DNA from: a virus
Strand: one strand, 5' to 3'
Length of the DNA: 35,516 nt
Virus record (IMG/VR): IMGVR_UViG_3300043331_002379
Location: 1 to 35,516 of that record
A model generated the notes under the pieces. That model was not told the origin of the DNA. It saw nothing but the letters and a program-made list of their open reading frames with translations, and did no database searches. Shown here one piece after another: positions 20,701-27,562 of this stretch (its first letter is position 1; each line of letters starts with the position of its first letter). The position numbers were made by a program, and so were the translations under genes.

Positions 20701-21361
20701 GCGTTTCCGTGGCCGTCCGGCTGGTGAGCCCGGCGGGCGTGATCGCCCGCGTCGTATCCGTGCCCGCCTGCACCTCGCCCGGGGTGGCCAGCTCCACCAC
20801 CCCGGCGACCGTCTCGCTGGCTGGCTCGACCCCCGGGAGGGCCGCCAGGCGCTGCGCCAGCTTGAACGGCGTGACCGCCTCGGTATCGCTGACGCCAGCG
20901 GTGACTTCCGCCAGCGTCGCCAGGGTGAGCACGCCAGCGACCGTCTCGCTCGCGGCCGGCAGTGTCCCGCCCGCGCCGCCCGTGACGGTCGGGTAGAGAT
21001 CCGCCCCATCGCAGAGCAGGAGCGCCCAGGTCGCCGCGTCGAGGGTGACCCCGGTGCCAGTTGGCGGGCGCAGGGTCACGGCCTCGGTCAGCGTGTTATG
21101 GACCAGGTAGCGCCGGGCTTTCTGGGGCACGATCACCGTATGCGGCCCTGTGGCCGTGCTCTCGAGCACCAGGGCGCCAAACTTGGCCTCGCCGGTCACC
21201 CCATCACTCAGGGTATACTCTCCTCCAGGGAGCGTGAGGGTGAGTACCCCGGCCACCTGGGCATCGAGGGTCCACAGCCCATCGTTGACGACGACCTCCC
21301 GGTTGGGCGCCCCCACCTGCATGTAGAGGAGATCAAGATTTGGAGTGGCAACCTCGACCAT
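17723..21361 (-). CDS. Tail fibre / receptor-binding protein with repeat shaft
   Basis: 1212 residues. After a beta-rich N-terminal adapter (1-135) come ten imperfect repeats of 35-44 residues (about 136-535) with the pattern ETVAGVVELATxxEVxxGTDTxRAVTPxxL, the Phage_fiber_2-type shaft found in long tail fibres. The distal part holds two tandem copies of a unit beginning TGQLILGSQR and GGVEFWSND (near 880-1080), and two copies of a unit ending with TDAAQAW or PADAVQLW followed by HxRxExGV. The C-terminus is beta-rich and probably the receptor-binding tip. No S74 autoprotease motif was seen. It is downstream of the tail-tip gene with a plus-strand gene between them. Confidence 0.85.
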   Translation of the reverse strand: MVEVATPNLDLLYMQVGAPNREVVVNDGLWTLDAQVAGVLTLTLPGGEYTLSDGVTGEAKFGALVLESTATGPHTVIVPQKARRYLVHNTLTEAVTLRPPTGTGVTLDAATWALLLCDGADLYPTVTGGAGGTLPAASETVAGVLTLATLAEVTAGVSDTEAVTPFKLAQRLAALPGVEPASETVAGVVELATPGEVQAGTDTTRAITPAGLTSRTATETRSGVAEIASQAEVTSGTDDARIVTPLKLQQRLTTVTPPAASETVAGVVELATVAEVQGGTDTVRAVTPAGLTSRTALDTRTGLIALATNLEANQGTETTKAITPATLQHKINNLPNASTSTRGLILLATEAEVLAGSEGTKAVTAATLVARTATESRWGLIGVATQSEVTAGSLDTKAVTPLKLQQRLATVTPPAASETVAGIAELATQGEVSTGTDDLRIVTPLKLATRLATVTPPAASETVSGILQLASFNDVNTGIDHSKAVTPQGLAQRLAALPIASTGNAGMVELATNAETTTGTDATRAVTPAGLAAKVPAGTALSVARYASGGQTMEAVPGMATSSDGRLGIGIAPDATAQLTLATGVGQKLLLYGSLATQRNGFGIQGGVMQVFAQSSARLDLGAMSTADGITFTAHLSLQGVTGNIGIGTNTFGTSAGKVLALGNGTAPTTSPADAVQLWAADVAGTAGASSLHIRDETGVEHVIGAMVGFFTTAPAGNFHVYNPTVYFERGDANATGMNLLFRKSRGTASTPARLVSGDNVGLLQMQGYVRNNTDTADIWATLGRIDTVTDGMDAQGRAGGRLVFYTAGPATAAIIERLRIDQNGWVGIGMSDPQSRMHVTNENLTTGQLILGSQRTAIVSGNVLGGVEFWSNDTSLPSPGQMTAYVRGVASQTHSPGILGTQLSFGVTPAGTTTPIEPVVIRSNGFVGVGLTSGVVALAPLHVQNTDVLTGQLILGSQRVNIASGSVIGGVEFWSNDAGLADPGALSGYFRCRAISAHTGTDLGSELVWGLTPLGTATPIEAMRLTYLGSLVVGTTTAGASATNALALGQGSGPTNTPTDAAQAWVEDLNGVAGTTAWHFRSEDGVITRIGNGLYTRLPVISGTTWTEAAPYVLTAEESNALLASNNASAKAQVNLPSAVAGLVYTVCLYSGASGVRVRAFTGDFIRVAGVGQSTTAGYVETTTLYGSITLVAVNPSQWMAVAMIGTWTVG
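19755..20956 (-). repeat. Ten coding repeats of the fibre shaft
   Basis: Imperfect direct repeats of about 105-130 nt coding for the shaft units; the words corresponding to ASETVAGV and TPAGLTSR recur nearly identically. Such repeats can expand or contract by recombination and change fibre length. Confidence 0.7.
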
Positions 21362-21393
21362 AAGAGCCTTCTTTCTCCCTAGAGGAGTCCGCG

Positions 21394-21570
21394 ATGCGTG
21401 TGTTGGTCCTTCTCGTCCTGCTCAGCCTCACCGGCTGTGCGGCCTATCAGAACACCCTGGAGGGCGTCGTCCGCCAGCGCGAAGCCCGCGGGATCTGTGC
21501 CACGCCGCCCTGTCCGTATGGTTCCTGGCGAGGCTACTCGTCCTATGGGCTGCGGCGGTATCGCTACTAG
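21394..21570 (+). CDS. Small lipoprotein on the opposite strand (moron candidate)
   Basis: 58 residues with a textbook lipoprotein signal: MRVLVLLVLLSLTGC, lipobox LTGC at 12-15. The mature part (about 44 residues) has two more Cys and a Gly/Tyr/Arg-rich tail (GYSSYGLRRYRY). GAGGAG stands six bases before the ATG. It is the only clear plus-strand gene inside the minus-strand late operon, in the 205-nt gap between fibre and tail-tip genes. Its TAG overlaps the minus gene's stop in the palindrome CTAG (21567-21570). Such morons often encode superinfection exclusion or host-altering lipoproteins; an outer-membrane spanin subunit is less likely so far from the lysis genes. Confidence 0.75.
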   Translation: MRVLVLLVLLSLTGCAAYQNTLEGVVRQREARGICATPPCPYGSWRGYSSYGLRRYRY

Positions 21571-24500
21571 CCGTTCACCAGGCGTGTGTCACGCCCCCAG
21601 CCGTAGTTGCCCCGCTGGCGCACGCTCCAGGTCACGGTCGTCTGGGCCGTGCCGAAATCGGCCACCTGCATGGCCTCGGTGTAGACCCAGGTGAGACGGG
21701 TGCTGACGTCGGCCGCCAGCGCCACGGTCTGGCTGCGCACCACGGTGGCGTCGTCCCAGATGCGCACCTGGTAGCTGGTCACGTCGCTGTCGGCGACGAT
21801 CTCGTCGTTGTCGCTCGTCCACAGGCTGTTAAACCGCGCCCGGTGCCACCACCCCAGCTCCCAGTCCGTCCCCATCAGCACCGCGCCGGGATAGGCGACC
21901 TGCCAGGGCAGGAGGTTGGCGGCCTGTGGCGTGTGCGGGATGGCCTCCGCATCGGTCAGTCCCTGGCCGGCGCTGACCGCCTTGTAGTCGGCCTCGACGC
22001 CCCGGTCGCTGAGGGGTAAGGGCAGCAGACGCACCCCGGCATCGAGCAGGACAAACACGTCGCCGTCGGCATGCGTGGCGACCGCCCACTCGGTGCCGCG
22101 TCGGCCGCGCAGCAGGCGTCGGAGTTGGTAGGTGCCCGTGCTCACCAGCTCGGCCCGCCCGAAGTGCAGCAGTTCGGGACCGATGACGCACAGATTCGCC
22201 CCGTTGAACAGGTTGCTGTCGGTGACACTGCGCAGTTGGCCGTGGGTGAGGCGCACCGTCACGACGCTGGTGTCGTCGAGCAATGCCGGGTTGGCTGCCG
22301 GGAGCAGGCTCGCCGTGCCGGTAATCCCCTGTATGGTCGAGACGTCCAGGCGTTGATAGTCGACGTGCTCCGAGGCCCGCCACAGGCTCGCCCCGCGCCA
22401 GGTGCCCCGCGTCGCCTGGTAGACGACGTGGTAGCGGCTGGCCACGTCCTGCGGCCCCAGGGCCGGGAGGTGCAGGAACACCGGCGTGACCGTGGCGACG
22501 TAGCTCGGGGGTTGATCGTGGCTCGGCGGGTCACTGGGTTGCGGCACCCACTCGTCGAGCACCGCTGTGGAGTTCACGGTCCCAGTACACCGCAACAGCC
22601 CGGGCCGCCCATAGGCGACTTCGGTGAGCAGGACCGGGTACGTGAGCCCCCGGATCTCGACGTCGACCAGATCGCCTGGCTCGATACGGGCATACCGCCG
22701 GGTGGTGGCAAAGCGCAGCGACGTCCGTTCGAGGTGCATCCGGTCCATGGTCTCCTGGGCGATGCGTTTGGCCTGCTGCGGCGTGAGGCCGATCAGCACG
22801 TTGAGGGTGCGTTCATTGGCTCGTGCGGTGTCGTCGCGCCCGGGGACGATGCTGGCCCGCTGGGTGTTTTGCTGGTAGCTCTGCTGCGGGTCGATATAGA
22901 GCACCTGGATGGCCGTGGGCATCTGCAGCTCGGGCAGGCGCAGCACCAGCGCCCCGTTGGGCCCGCTGTCCTCGGTGGCCAGCAGGTCGGTGGCCGGGAT
23001 GGTGGCCGCCTGCACCGCCTGGCTGCGCGGCAAAAAGCGCAACACGCCGTTGGACTCGATGGGCAGGAGCTGGTAGGCACGACAGAGCATCTCCACCGGG
23101 ATACGGGCCGCTTCGATGTTCAGGAGCCCGAGAATGATCGGCGTGTCGGGCACCTGGCTGGTGTCGATGGCGTTGGCCGGAATCCCCGCGGCCCGACACA
23201 ATGTCGTAAGCACTTGCGGCAGATTGGCGCTACTCGGCACGCCCTGGATCTTGAGGTCGGGATGGACTTTCAGCACCTGCTGGGCCGGGTTACACAGGGC
23301 AAAGACGCCTCCGTCCGTGGGGTCAGCCTCGAGATGCATCGGGTGCGCCGGGAGGCGCACCAGCCGTTGCCCGCCGCTCGTGTCGATCCGGGTCAGACGA
23401 TTCTGCGCCCAGTCAACGACCCAGACGCGCCCGGCGTCGGCAGGCACCAGCACGGTATAGCCGGGGTTCTGGACGATACTCGTATACACACTTTCGCGCA
23501 CCAGCATCGCCCCGCTGGCGGCGTCGTGGCGTACCGTCTCGGTCAGCCCCGCGACCCACACCTGGCCCTCCGTATCGACGGTGACGTAGCGGGCATTGTC
23601 GGCACTCGGATAGCGCTCGAGGAGGGTGCCCGCGAGGTTGTAGGTGCGCACCTCGCTGTCGTGCGGGATGGGAATCCACAGCTCATTGCGGGTCGGGTGC
23701 CAGCACAGATCGTAGACCACCTCGGGGAGCTGGGCCGTGGCCAGCGGCGTCCCCGCCGGGGTGAACAGATTCAGTTGGCCCAGGTAGCCCAGGATAGCCA
23801 CCCCACTCGGCCAGGCCGCCAGGCGAAAGTAATCGTTGTCCTGACTGAGCGGGATGGTGGTCGGCCCCCCGGTATCGGCGCGCACCAGGTAGCTCACCTC
23901 GTTATCGTAGTGGAAGCCGCCCGTAAAGACCGTCTCGCCCACGAACACCAGGTTGCCGATGAGGCTGAAGCCGACCGGGAAGCTGGTGACGTCGCCCGCC
24001 TCCGTGACCCGCCACAGGGCGTAGGCATCGGACGTGGCCGCCCAGGTGATGTGGGCCGGGCTGATCCCCAGGGCCACGCCGCCGCGCCACAGGAGCGGTT
24101 TGTCCGGATCGAGGAGCACATTCGGGGCGGTCGGCGCCAGGGTCGCTGGGTTGCGCCCGCGCAGGCGCGTCGCCTGGTCGAGAGTGCGCAGGTCGCCGGT
24201 GCCCGGGTCACGGGCCAGCGCGATCAGCGGGGTGGCGGTGGCCCCCGCGTCGCCCTGATAGACCTCAAACGTATAGTTGGGCACGCGGCCGGTGACGCCG
24301 AGGTCGACCTGGTGGCCGACCACGTAGCAGCGGTAGCGATAGGCCGGGGTGTTCTCGGGGCCGATCTCGGCCATGATCGTCTCGTCCTGGCCCTGACTCG
24401 CCGTCCCTGGATAGAAGGTCCACTCGGGGGGCAGAGGGGTGGTGACCTTGTTGTCGTAGATGACCGTGCCATCGGCCCAGATCTTGCTGATACCACGCAT

Positions 24501-24935
24501 CGGCCCGGTGAGGCGCGTGTCGCAGAGCATCACGGCCAGATCGACGGTGTAGGTGTAGGTCAGGTTGATCGTCTGCGGCCCGCCGCCCTTCCCCCCGGGT
24601 GGCTCCACCACCTCGCGGTGCTCGTGGCGCAACTTGTCGCCGATCCAGATGACGTTCCCCGCCAGGCGGTAGCGCTGGAACACCTGCGGGATGGCGCCCC
24701 CATAGCCACTATCCTGGATAAAAATCCGGCTGAGCTGGTCCTGCTCGAAGATCTGATCGGGAGCCGTCGATGTATCGTAGAGTGCCCCAGCCAGGCCGCC
24801 GACCGTGCCGCCAATACTGGCGCCCAGGGACAGCCCGGCGGGAACCGACAGGCCGCCGGTGGGAATGGCCAGGATGAGCCCCACCACCGCGCCCACGACC
24901 ATCCCGGCCAGGGCGCCGGTACTCTGGCCGCTCAT
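21567..24935 (-). CDS. Tail tip (megatron/J-like) protein with an inserted beta-propeller
   Basis: 1122 residues from MSGQSTGALAG at 24935; the open frame continues another 100 codons into a lower-GC island but those do not look native. The start has a glycine-rich membrane-like helix (MVVGAVVGLILAIPTGGLSVPAG). Then come IPQVFQRYRLAGNVIW and IWADGTVIYD, typical of Phage-tail_3 tip proteins; PVEMLCRAYQLLPIESNGVLRFLPR marks the resumption of the conserved part. Between them, about residues 273-560, lie repeats such as YVTVDTEGQVWVAGL and RVWVVDWAQNRLTRID, resembling NHL/YVTN-type propeller blades. Gene order matches the GTA distal-tail set. The protein should cap the tail and help contact or cross the envelope. 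Confidence 0.83.
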   Translation of the reverse strand: MSGQSTGALAGMVVGAVVGLILAIPTGGLSVPAGLSLGASIGGTVGGLAGALYDTSTAPDQIFEQDQLSRIFIQDSGYGGAIPQVFQRYRLAGNVIWIGDKLRHEHREVVEPPGGKGGGPQTINLTYTYTVDLAVMLCDTRLTGPMRGISKIWADGTVIYDNKVTTPLPPEWTFYPGTASQGQDETIMAEIGPENTPAYRYRCYVVGHQVDLGVTGRVPNYTFEVYQGDAGATATPLIALARDPGTGDLRTLDQATRLRGRNPATLAPTAPNVLLDPDKPLLWRGGVALGISPAHITWAATSDAYALWRVTEAGDVTSFPVGFSLIGNLVFVGETVFTGGFHYDNEVSYLVRADTGGPTTIPLSQDNDYFRLAAWPSGVAILGYLGQLNLFTPAGTPLATAQLPEVVYDLCWHPTRNELWIPIPHDSEVRTYNLAGTLLERYPSADNARYVTVDTEGQVWVAGLTETVRHDAASGAMLVRESVYTSIVQNPGYTVLVPADAGRVWVVDWAQNRLTRIDTSGGQRLVRLPAHPMHLEADPTDGGVFALCNPAQQVLKVHPDLKIQGVPSSANLPQVLTTLCRAAGIPANAIDTSQVPDTPIILGLLNIEAARIPVEMLCRAYQLLPIESNGVLRFLPRSQAVQAATIPATDLLATEDSGPNGALVLRLPELQMPTAIQVLYIDPQQSYQQNTQRASIVPGRDDTARANERTLNVLIGLTPQQAKRIAQETMDRMHLERTSLRFATTRRYARIEPGDLVDVEIRGLTYPVLLTEVAYGRPGLLRCTGTVNSTAVLDEWVPQPSDPPSHDQPPSYVATVTPVFLHLPALGPQDVASRYHVVYQATRGTWRGASLWRASEHVDYQRLDVSTIQGITGTASLLPAANPALLDDTSVVTVRLTHGQLRSVTDSNLFNGANLCVIGPELLHFGRAELVSTGTYQLRRLLRGRRGTEWAVATHADGDVFVLLDAGVRLLPLPLSDRGVEADYKAVSAGQGLTDAEAIPHTPQAANLLPWQVAYPGAVLMGTDWELGWWHRARFNSLWTSDNDEIVADSDVTSYQVRIWDDATVVRSQTVALAADVSTRLTWVYTEAMQVADFGTAQTTVTWSVRQRGNYGWGRDTRLVNG

Positions 24936-25369
24936 GCCGCCCCGCTCGTTGGTGAGCAAATGTGCGGCGCAACCCCCCTGCTTTAGCTGTGGGGTCAAGC
25001 CGCACTGGCTCTGCAAGAGCCACATCTGCCAACGGTACTTTGTGTGGTTCGTGTCCATAGTTGTTGGGTACAATGTCTCTAGTTCTTTGAAACTCGACAT
25101 AGGGCGTTGGTGCAGGAAGTCTGCACCGTAAAATGTTGAACGCCAGAGACCAGTTGCTTCATCTGCCACCATGCTTGCCATGGTCGCTGCAACGGATAGT
25201 CCGTTTCCTCCAAGGGAGAGCAGATGCAAGAGCACTACAAGCGGCTCTGCTTGGAACTTGCAGGCGATTATCTTGGGTCAACACCCCGAACTGAACCGCA
25301 TCTCCTCTCCGGAGGAGTCGCGAGGGAAGCGGGACGGTAAGGTGGAACGATGTGCTTCGGGTGTGGGAG
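24936..25369. other. Lower-GC island between NlpC and tail-tip genes; possible moron or structured RNA
   Basis: About 430 nt that no conserved late gene explains; base composition is visibly lower in GC. On the plus strand: a promoter-like pair (25107-25134), a hairpin GGTGCAG-GAAGT-CTGCACC (25109-25127), an AGGGAG-preceded ORF of 38 codons (25224-25340) and a second of 38 codons starting MCFGCG (25350-25466, antisense to NlpC). Also a tetraloop hairpin CTCCTC-TCCG-GAGGAG. On the minus strand: a 72-codon ORF (25377-25159) with GGAGG before its ATG, overlapping the NlpC stop, and the 100-codon upstream extension of the tail-tip frame. I cannot say which, if any, is expressed. Confidence 0.5.
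25107..25134 (+). promoter_or_regulatory. Plus-strand promoter candidate inside the late operon
   Basis: TTGGTG (25107-25112), 16-nt spacer, TAAAAT (25129-25134). A perfect 7-bp inverted repeat (25109-25127) fills the spacer, so a regulator could sit between the two boxes. It would transcribe the small plus-strand ORF at 25224. Confidence 0.4.
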
Positions 25370-25969
25370 CTATACATCTTTCCTCCGGGCCTGGAATGGG
25401 CCACGAGATGCACGGCGACGTGCAGTCCGGAATCCCCCGGATTTATCCGTGGGGAGGTTCAAGTAGCCGGTCATAGGCCCCCCCGGAGGCAGGGGGTACT
25501 GCGCCGCCAGGCTGGCATAGCGCTGCCAGGCTGGCGAGAAACGCTGCCGCAGCACGCGTTTGGCGGTGAGGGCGTGGACGATCTCGTCATCCGGCAGGAG
25601 CAAGGCACAGTGGCCATGCGACGGCCAGCCGCGGAAGCGAAAGAACAGTATGTCGCCCGGAGAGGCGACCGCGGGGGCGATGGGGCGAGCCCCCATGGCC
25701 ACTGCAGTGGTATAGAGGCGTTCACTGCTATCCGACAGGTGCCAGGCCGGATGGTACGGTGGGGGCCGGTAGGTGCGGTCGATCAAGCCAAGGGCTTGGC
25801 CGACGCCGAGCAGGAAGTTCACGCAGTCGACCCCGACGCCCTTCACGCACGCCTGATCGTGAAACGGCGTGCCCACCCAGGAGAGGGCCTCAGCGCAGAG
25901 CCGTTCGGCCCAGGGGTGCGGCGTGGTATCATAGGCTACCGGAGCATAGCGATGGCTATCTGTTGGCAT
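25370..25969 (-). CDS. NlpC/P60 tail peptidase
   Basis: 199 residues, AAGGAGG five bases before the ATG. Catalytic Cys49 lies in KGVGVDCVNFLLGVG and the His in GWPSHGHCALLLPDDEIVHAL (H118 or H120), the usual phage NlpC/P60 arrangement. Family knowledge: these enzymes cut peptide cross-links of peptidoglycan and sit at the tail tip to open the wall during DNA entry (GTA gp14-like). The conserved domain ends near GPMTGYLNLP; the last 26 residues (basic, Arg/Gly-rich) run into the unusual island and may be acquired. Confidence 0.88.
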   Translation of the reverse strand: MPTDSHRYAPVAYDTTPHPWAERLCAEALSWVGTPFHDQACVKGVGVDCVNFLLGVGQALGLIDRTYRPPPYHPAWHLSDSSERLYTTAVAMGARPIAPAVASPGDILFFRFRGWPSHGHCALLLPDDEIVHALTAKRVLRQRFSPAWQRYASLAAQYPLPPGGPMTGYLNLPTDKSGGFRTARRRASRGPFQARRKDV

Positions 25970-25970
25970 C

Positions 25971-26939
25971 TCAGCCTCCTTCGCCCCCTTCGTCTGTCCC
26001 GCCATCCCCGCTGTCCTCGCTGCTGCCCCCGCCGCTGTCGTTGTCCGGGTTGCCGTCTGGGGGTTCCGGACGGGGCGGTTGTGGAGCCGCCTGAATGTCG
26101 TTACTGTGTAATTTATCCACCCCAGGTACATGCGGCTCGCCGCCAAAGTTGGCCACGTTGTCGTAGGCGATGCAGGTCGGCAGGCGCTTGTCGCACCCGG
26201 CAATGGCGCGGTACTGGTCGCCCGTCTCCATGGGGAAGGGCAGCGGGCGATTGAGCGTGAACTGGTGGTTGCTCCACAGCCGGATATCGGTCTGGCGGCC
26301 GGCATTGCGGCCGGTAAGGAACTTGATCTCGCCGAAGTTGAACACGTTGTTGGCCACCTGCAGGTCGGTGTCCCGCCCGTGCAGATGCGGGTCGTTGCCC
26401 ACGCCGGTGAGCGTCCCGAGATACGTCAGGGCGGTGAGATCCTTGGTGCAGAAGCTATCCCCGAATCGGTAGCGGCAGGTGGCCGAATAGACGGCCCCGA
26501 GACGCGTGCGCAGGCGCTGCACGAGCCCAAGAATCTCGGCCTGGAGCTGCTGCGGGCGGCGTTGCACCTCCCCCAGCCAGCCACGCCGCAGGATGTTGAC
26601 CGTGGTCCCGTTGAGGGCGGTCGGCGGGTCGGCCCAGTTGTACTCCCCGATCACGATCTCGGCGTCGTCCCAATCGCCGCTTTGCAGCTCGGCCTCGGCC
26701 TCGGGCCCCATAAAGGCGGCCACGTCAATCGTGTTGCCCTCGAATTCGCTGGTGCTATCGGCGCTGGACATGGCCAGCCCGCCGGCCGCGTAGAAGGTCA
26801 CGCCATCGGCGGTGAAATCCTGGTCGGCATCGGTGATGCCGACACTCGTCCCATCCACGCGGGTCACCTTCCAGAACGTCGCCAGGGTGGTGGTGGCCCG
26901 GGCATACTGGGCTGCCAGACTGGCCACAAAGGTTTTCAT
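25971..26939 (-). CDS. DUF2163 tail hub protein (GTA gp13-like)
   Basis: 322 residues. The N-terminal DUF2163 part includes VTRVDGTSVGITDADQDFTADGVTFYAAGG. The C-terminal part has the conserved cysteines C155, C164, C249 and C256 (ATCRYRFGDSFC; AGCDKRLPTCIAYDNVANFGGEPHVPG). Family knowledge: hub proteins of this type (lambda gpL and relatives) can bind an iron-sulfur cluster through four cysteines. The final 45 residues are an acidic Asp/Gly/Ser tail, probably disordered. It would join the distal tail ring to the tip protein. Confidence 0.87.
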   Translation of the reverse strand: MKTFVASLAAQYARATTTLATFWKVTRVDGTSVGITDADQDFTADGVTFYAAGGLAMSSADSTSEFEGNTIDVAAFMGPEAEAELQSGDWDDAEIVIGEYNWADPPTALNGTTVNILRRGWLGEVQRRPQQLQAEILGLVQRLRTRLGAVYSATCRYRFGDSFCTKDLTALTYLGTLTGVGNDPHLHGRDTDLQVANNVFNFGEIKFLTGRNAGRQTDIRLWSNHQFTLNRPLPFPMETGDQYRAIAGCDKRLPTCIAYDNVANFGGEPHVPGVDKLHSNDIQAAPQPPRPEPPDGNPDNDSGGGSSEDSGDGGTDEGGEGG

Positions 26940-27560
26940 TTACCCTTCTCCCTGTGCGTCAATGCGCACTTCCAAGAGCTGGACGCTCTCCCACGAATAG
27001 GCGTCTACGCTCACGTAGGTCAGGCCGCTCAGATCATCGATACTCAGGCGCACCGGCACATCGAATTCCCCGCTGGCCCGGATCAGTACCCCGGCTGCCG
27101 GGGCCGGGGTGATGGTCACCACGCCGGTCATGGTGTTCACCGTAAAGCCCACCACGGGCACGTTGTTGGCCGTCACCGTCACCGTCCCGGCGACCGGCTT
27201 GGTCAGTACCCGCTGGTAGCTCTGCGTCGCCACGGTGTAGGTTTTAACCAGGGAAAAAGCCGTGGTTGTGCCATCGCCCTGGCCGATCACCTCATTGGTA
27301 AACGTAGAGTCGAGCACGTCCTTGAACCGAAACGCGTTGAGCTGCCCCTGCGCCACGGCATAGAAGAAGGCGATAAACGCCTGCGTCTCCTCGGTGGTGC
27401 GGTGCCGTAATCCCACTTCCCAGCGGCCGCGGGCGAGCGACCAGTTGGCGTTGCGTTGTTCCATGCCGCCAACGCTCTGCACGATGTCGGTGCTGAAACC
27501 GGGCCCACCGCTGGCGCCGTAGGCGATCTGCTCGGGAAAGCGCACGTCCACCCACGGCAT
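26940..27560 (-). CDS. DUF2460 distal tail protein (GTA gp12-like)
   Basis: 206 residues. The opening RFPEQIAYGASGGPGFSTDIV, then RNANWSLARGRWEVGLRHRT and FFYAVAQGQLNAFRFKDVLD are signatures of DUF2460 (TIGR02217). These proteins form the ring at the distal end of the tail tube. The second half (about 95-190) is a beta-sandwich-like stretch (TVTVTANNVPVVGFTVNTMTGVVTITPAP) followed by a C-terminal strand. It fits the order tape measure, gp12, gp13, gp14, gp15 seen in gene transfer agents and many siphophages. Confidence 0.87.
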   Translation of the reverse strand: MPWVDVRFPEQIAYGASGGPGFSTDIVQSVGGMEQRNANWSLARGRWEVGLRHRTTEETQAFIAFFYAVAQGQLNAFRFKDVLDSTFTNEVIGQGDGTTTAFSLVKTYTVATQSYQRVLTKPVAGTVTVTANNVPVVGFTVNTMTGVVTITPAPAAGVLIRASGEFDVPVRLSIDDLSGLTYVSVDAYSWESVQLLEVRIDAQGEG

Positions 27561-27562
27561 CG

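Noticed and set aside
19755-20956. CRISPR-like regular repeats
   Set aside because: Repeats are imperfect, in frame, about 105-130 nt, and encode a known fibre-shaft pattern; there are no constant short repeats with unique spacers.
17723-21361. Diversity-generating retroelement target in the fibre
   Set aside because: No reverse transcriptase, template repeat or adenine-biased variable repeat was seen; the repeats are protein shaft repeats.
22071-24986. 971-codon plus-strand open frame antisense to the tail-tip gene
   Set aside because: Shadow of a GC-rich coding sequence read on the opposite strand: His/Arg/Gly/Pro-rich composition, no ribosome site, no motif, whereas the minus frame has clear tail-tip features.
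24936-25369. Group I or group II intron in the island
   Set aside because: GGACTATCC on the minus strand resembles a group I R-type core, but no matching S element, other core elements, or interrupted exon could be found; the flanking genes look complete.
25350-25466. Plus-strand 38-codon ORF starting MCFGCG as a separate gene
   Set aside because: Most of it is antisense to the NlpC C-terminal coding sequence and only a GGTGG ribosome site supports it; mentioned under the island but not listed as a CDS.
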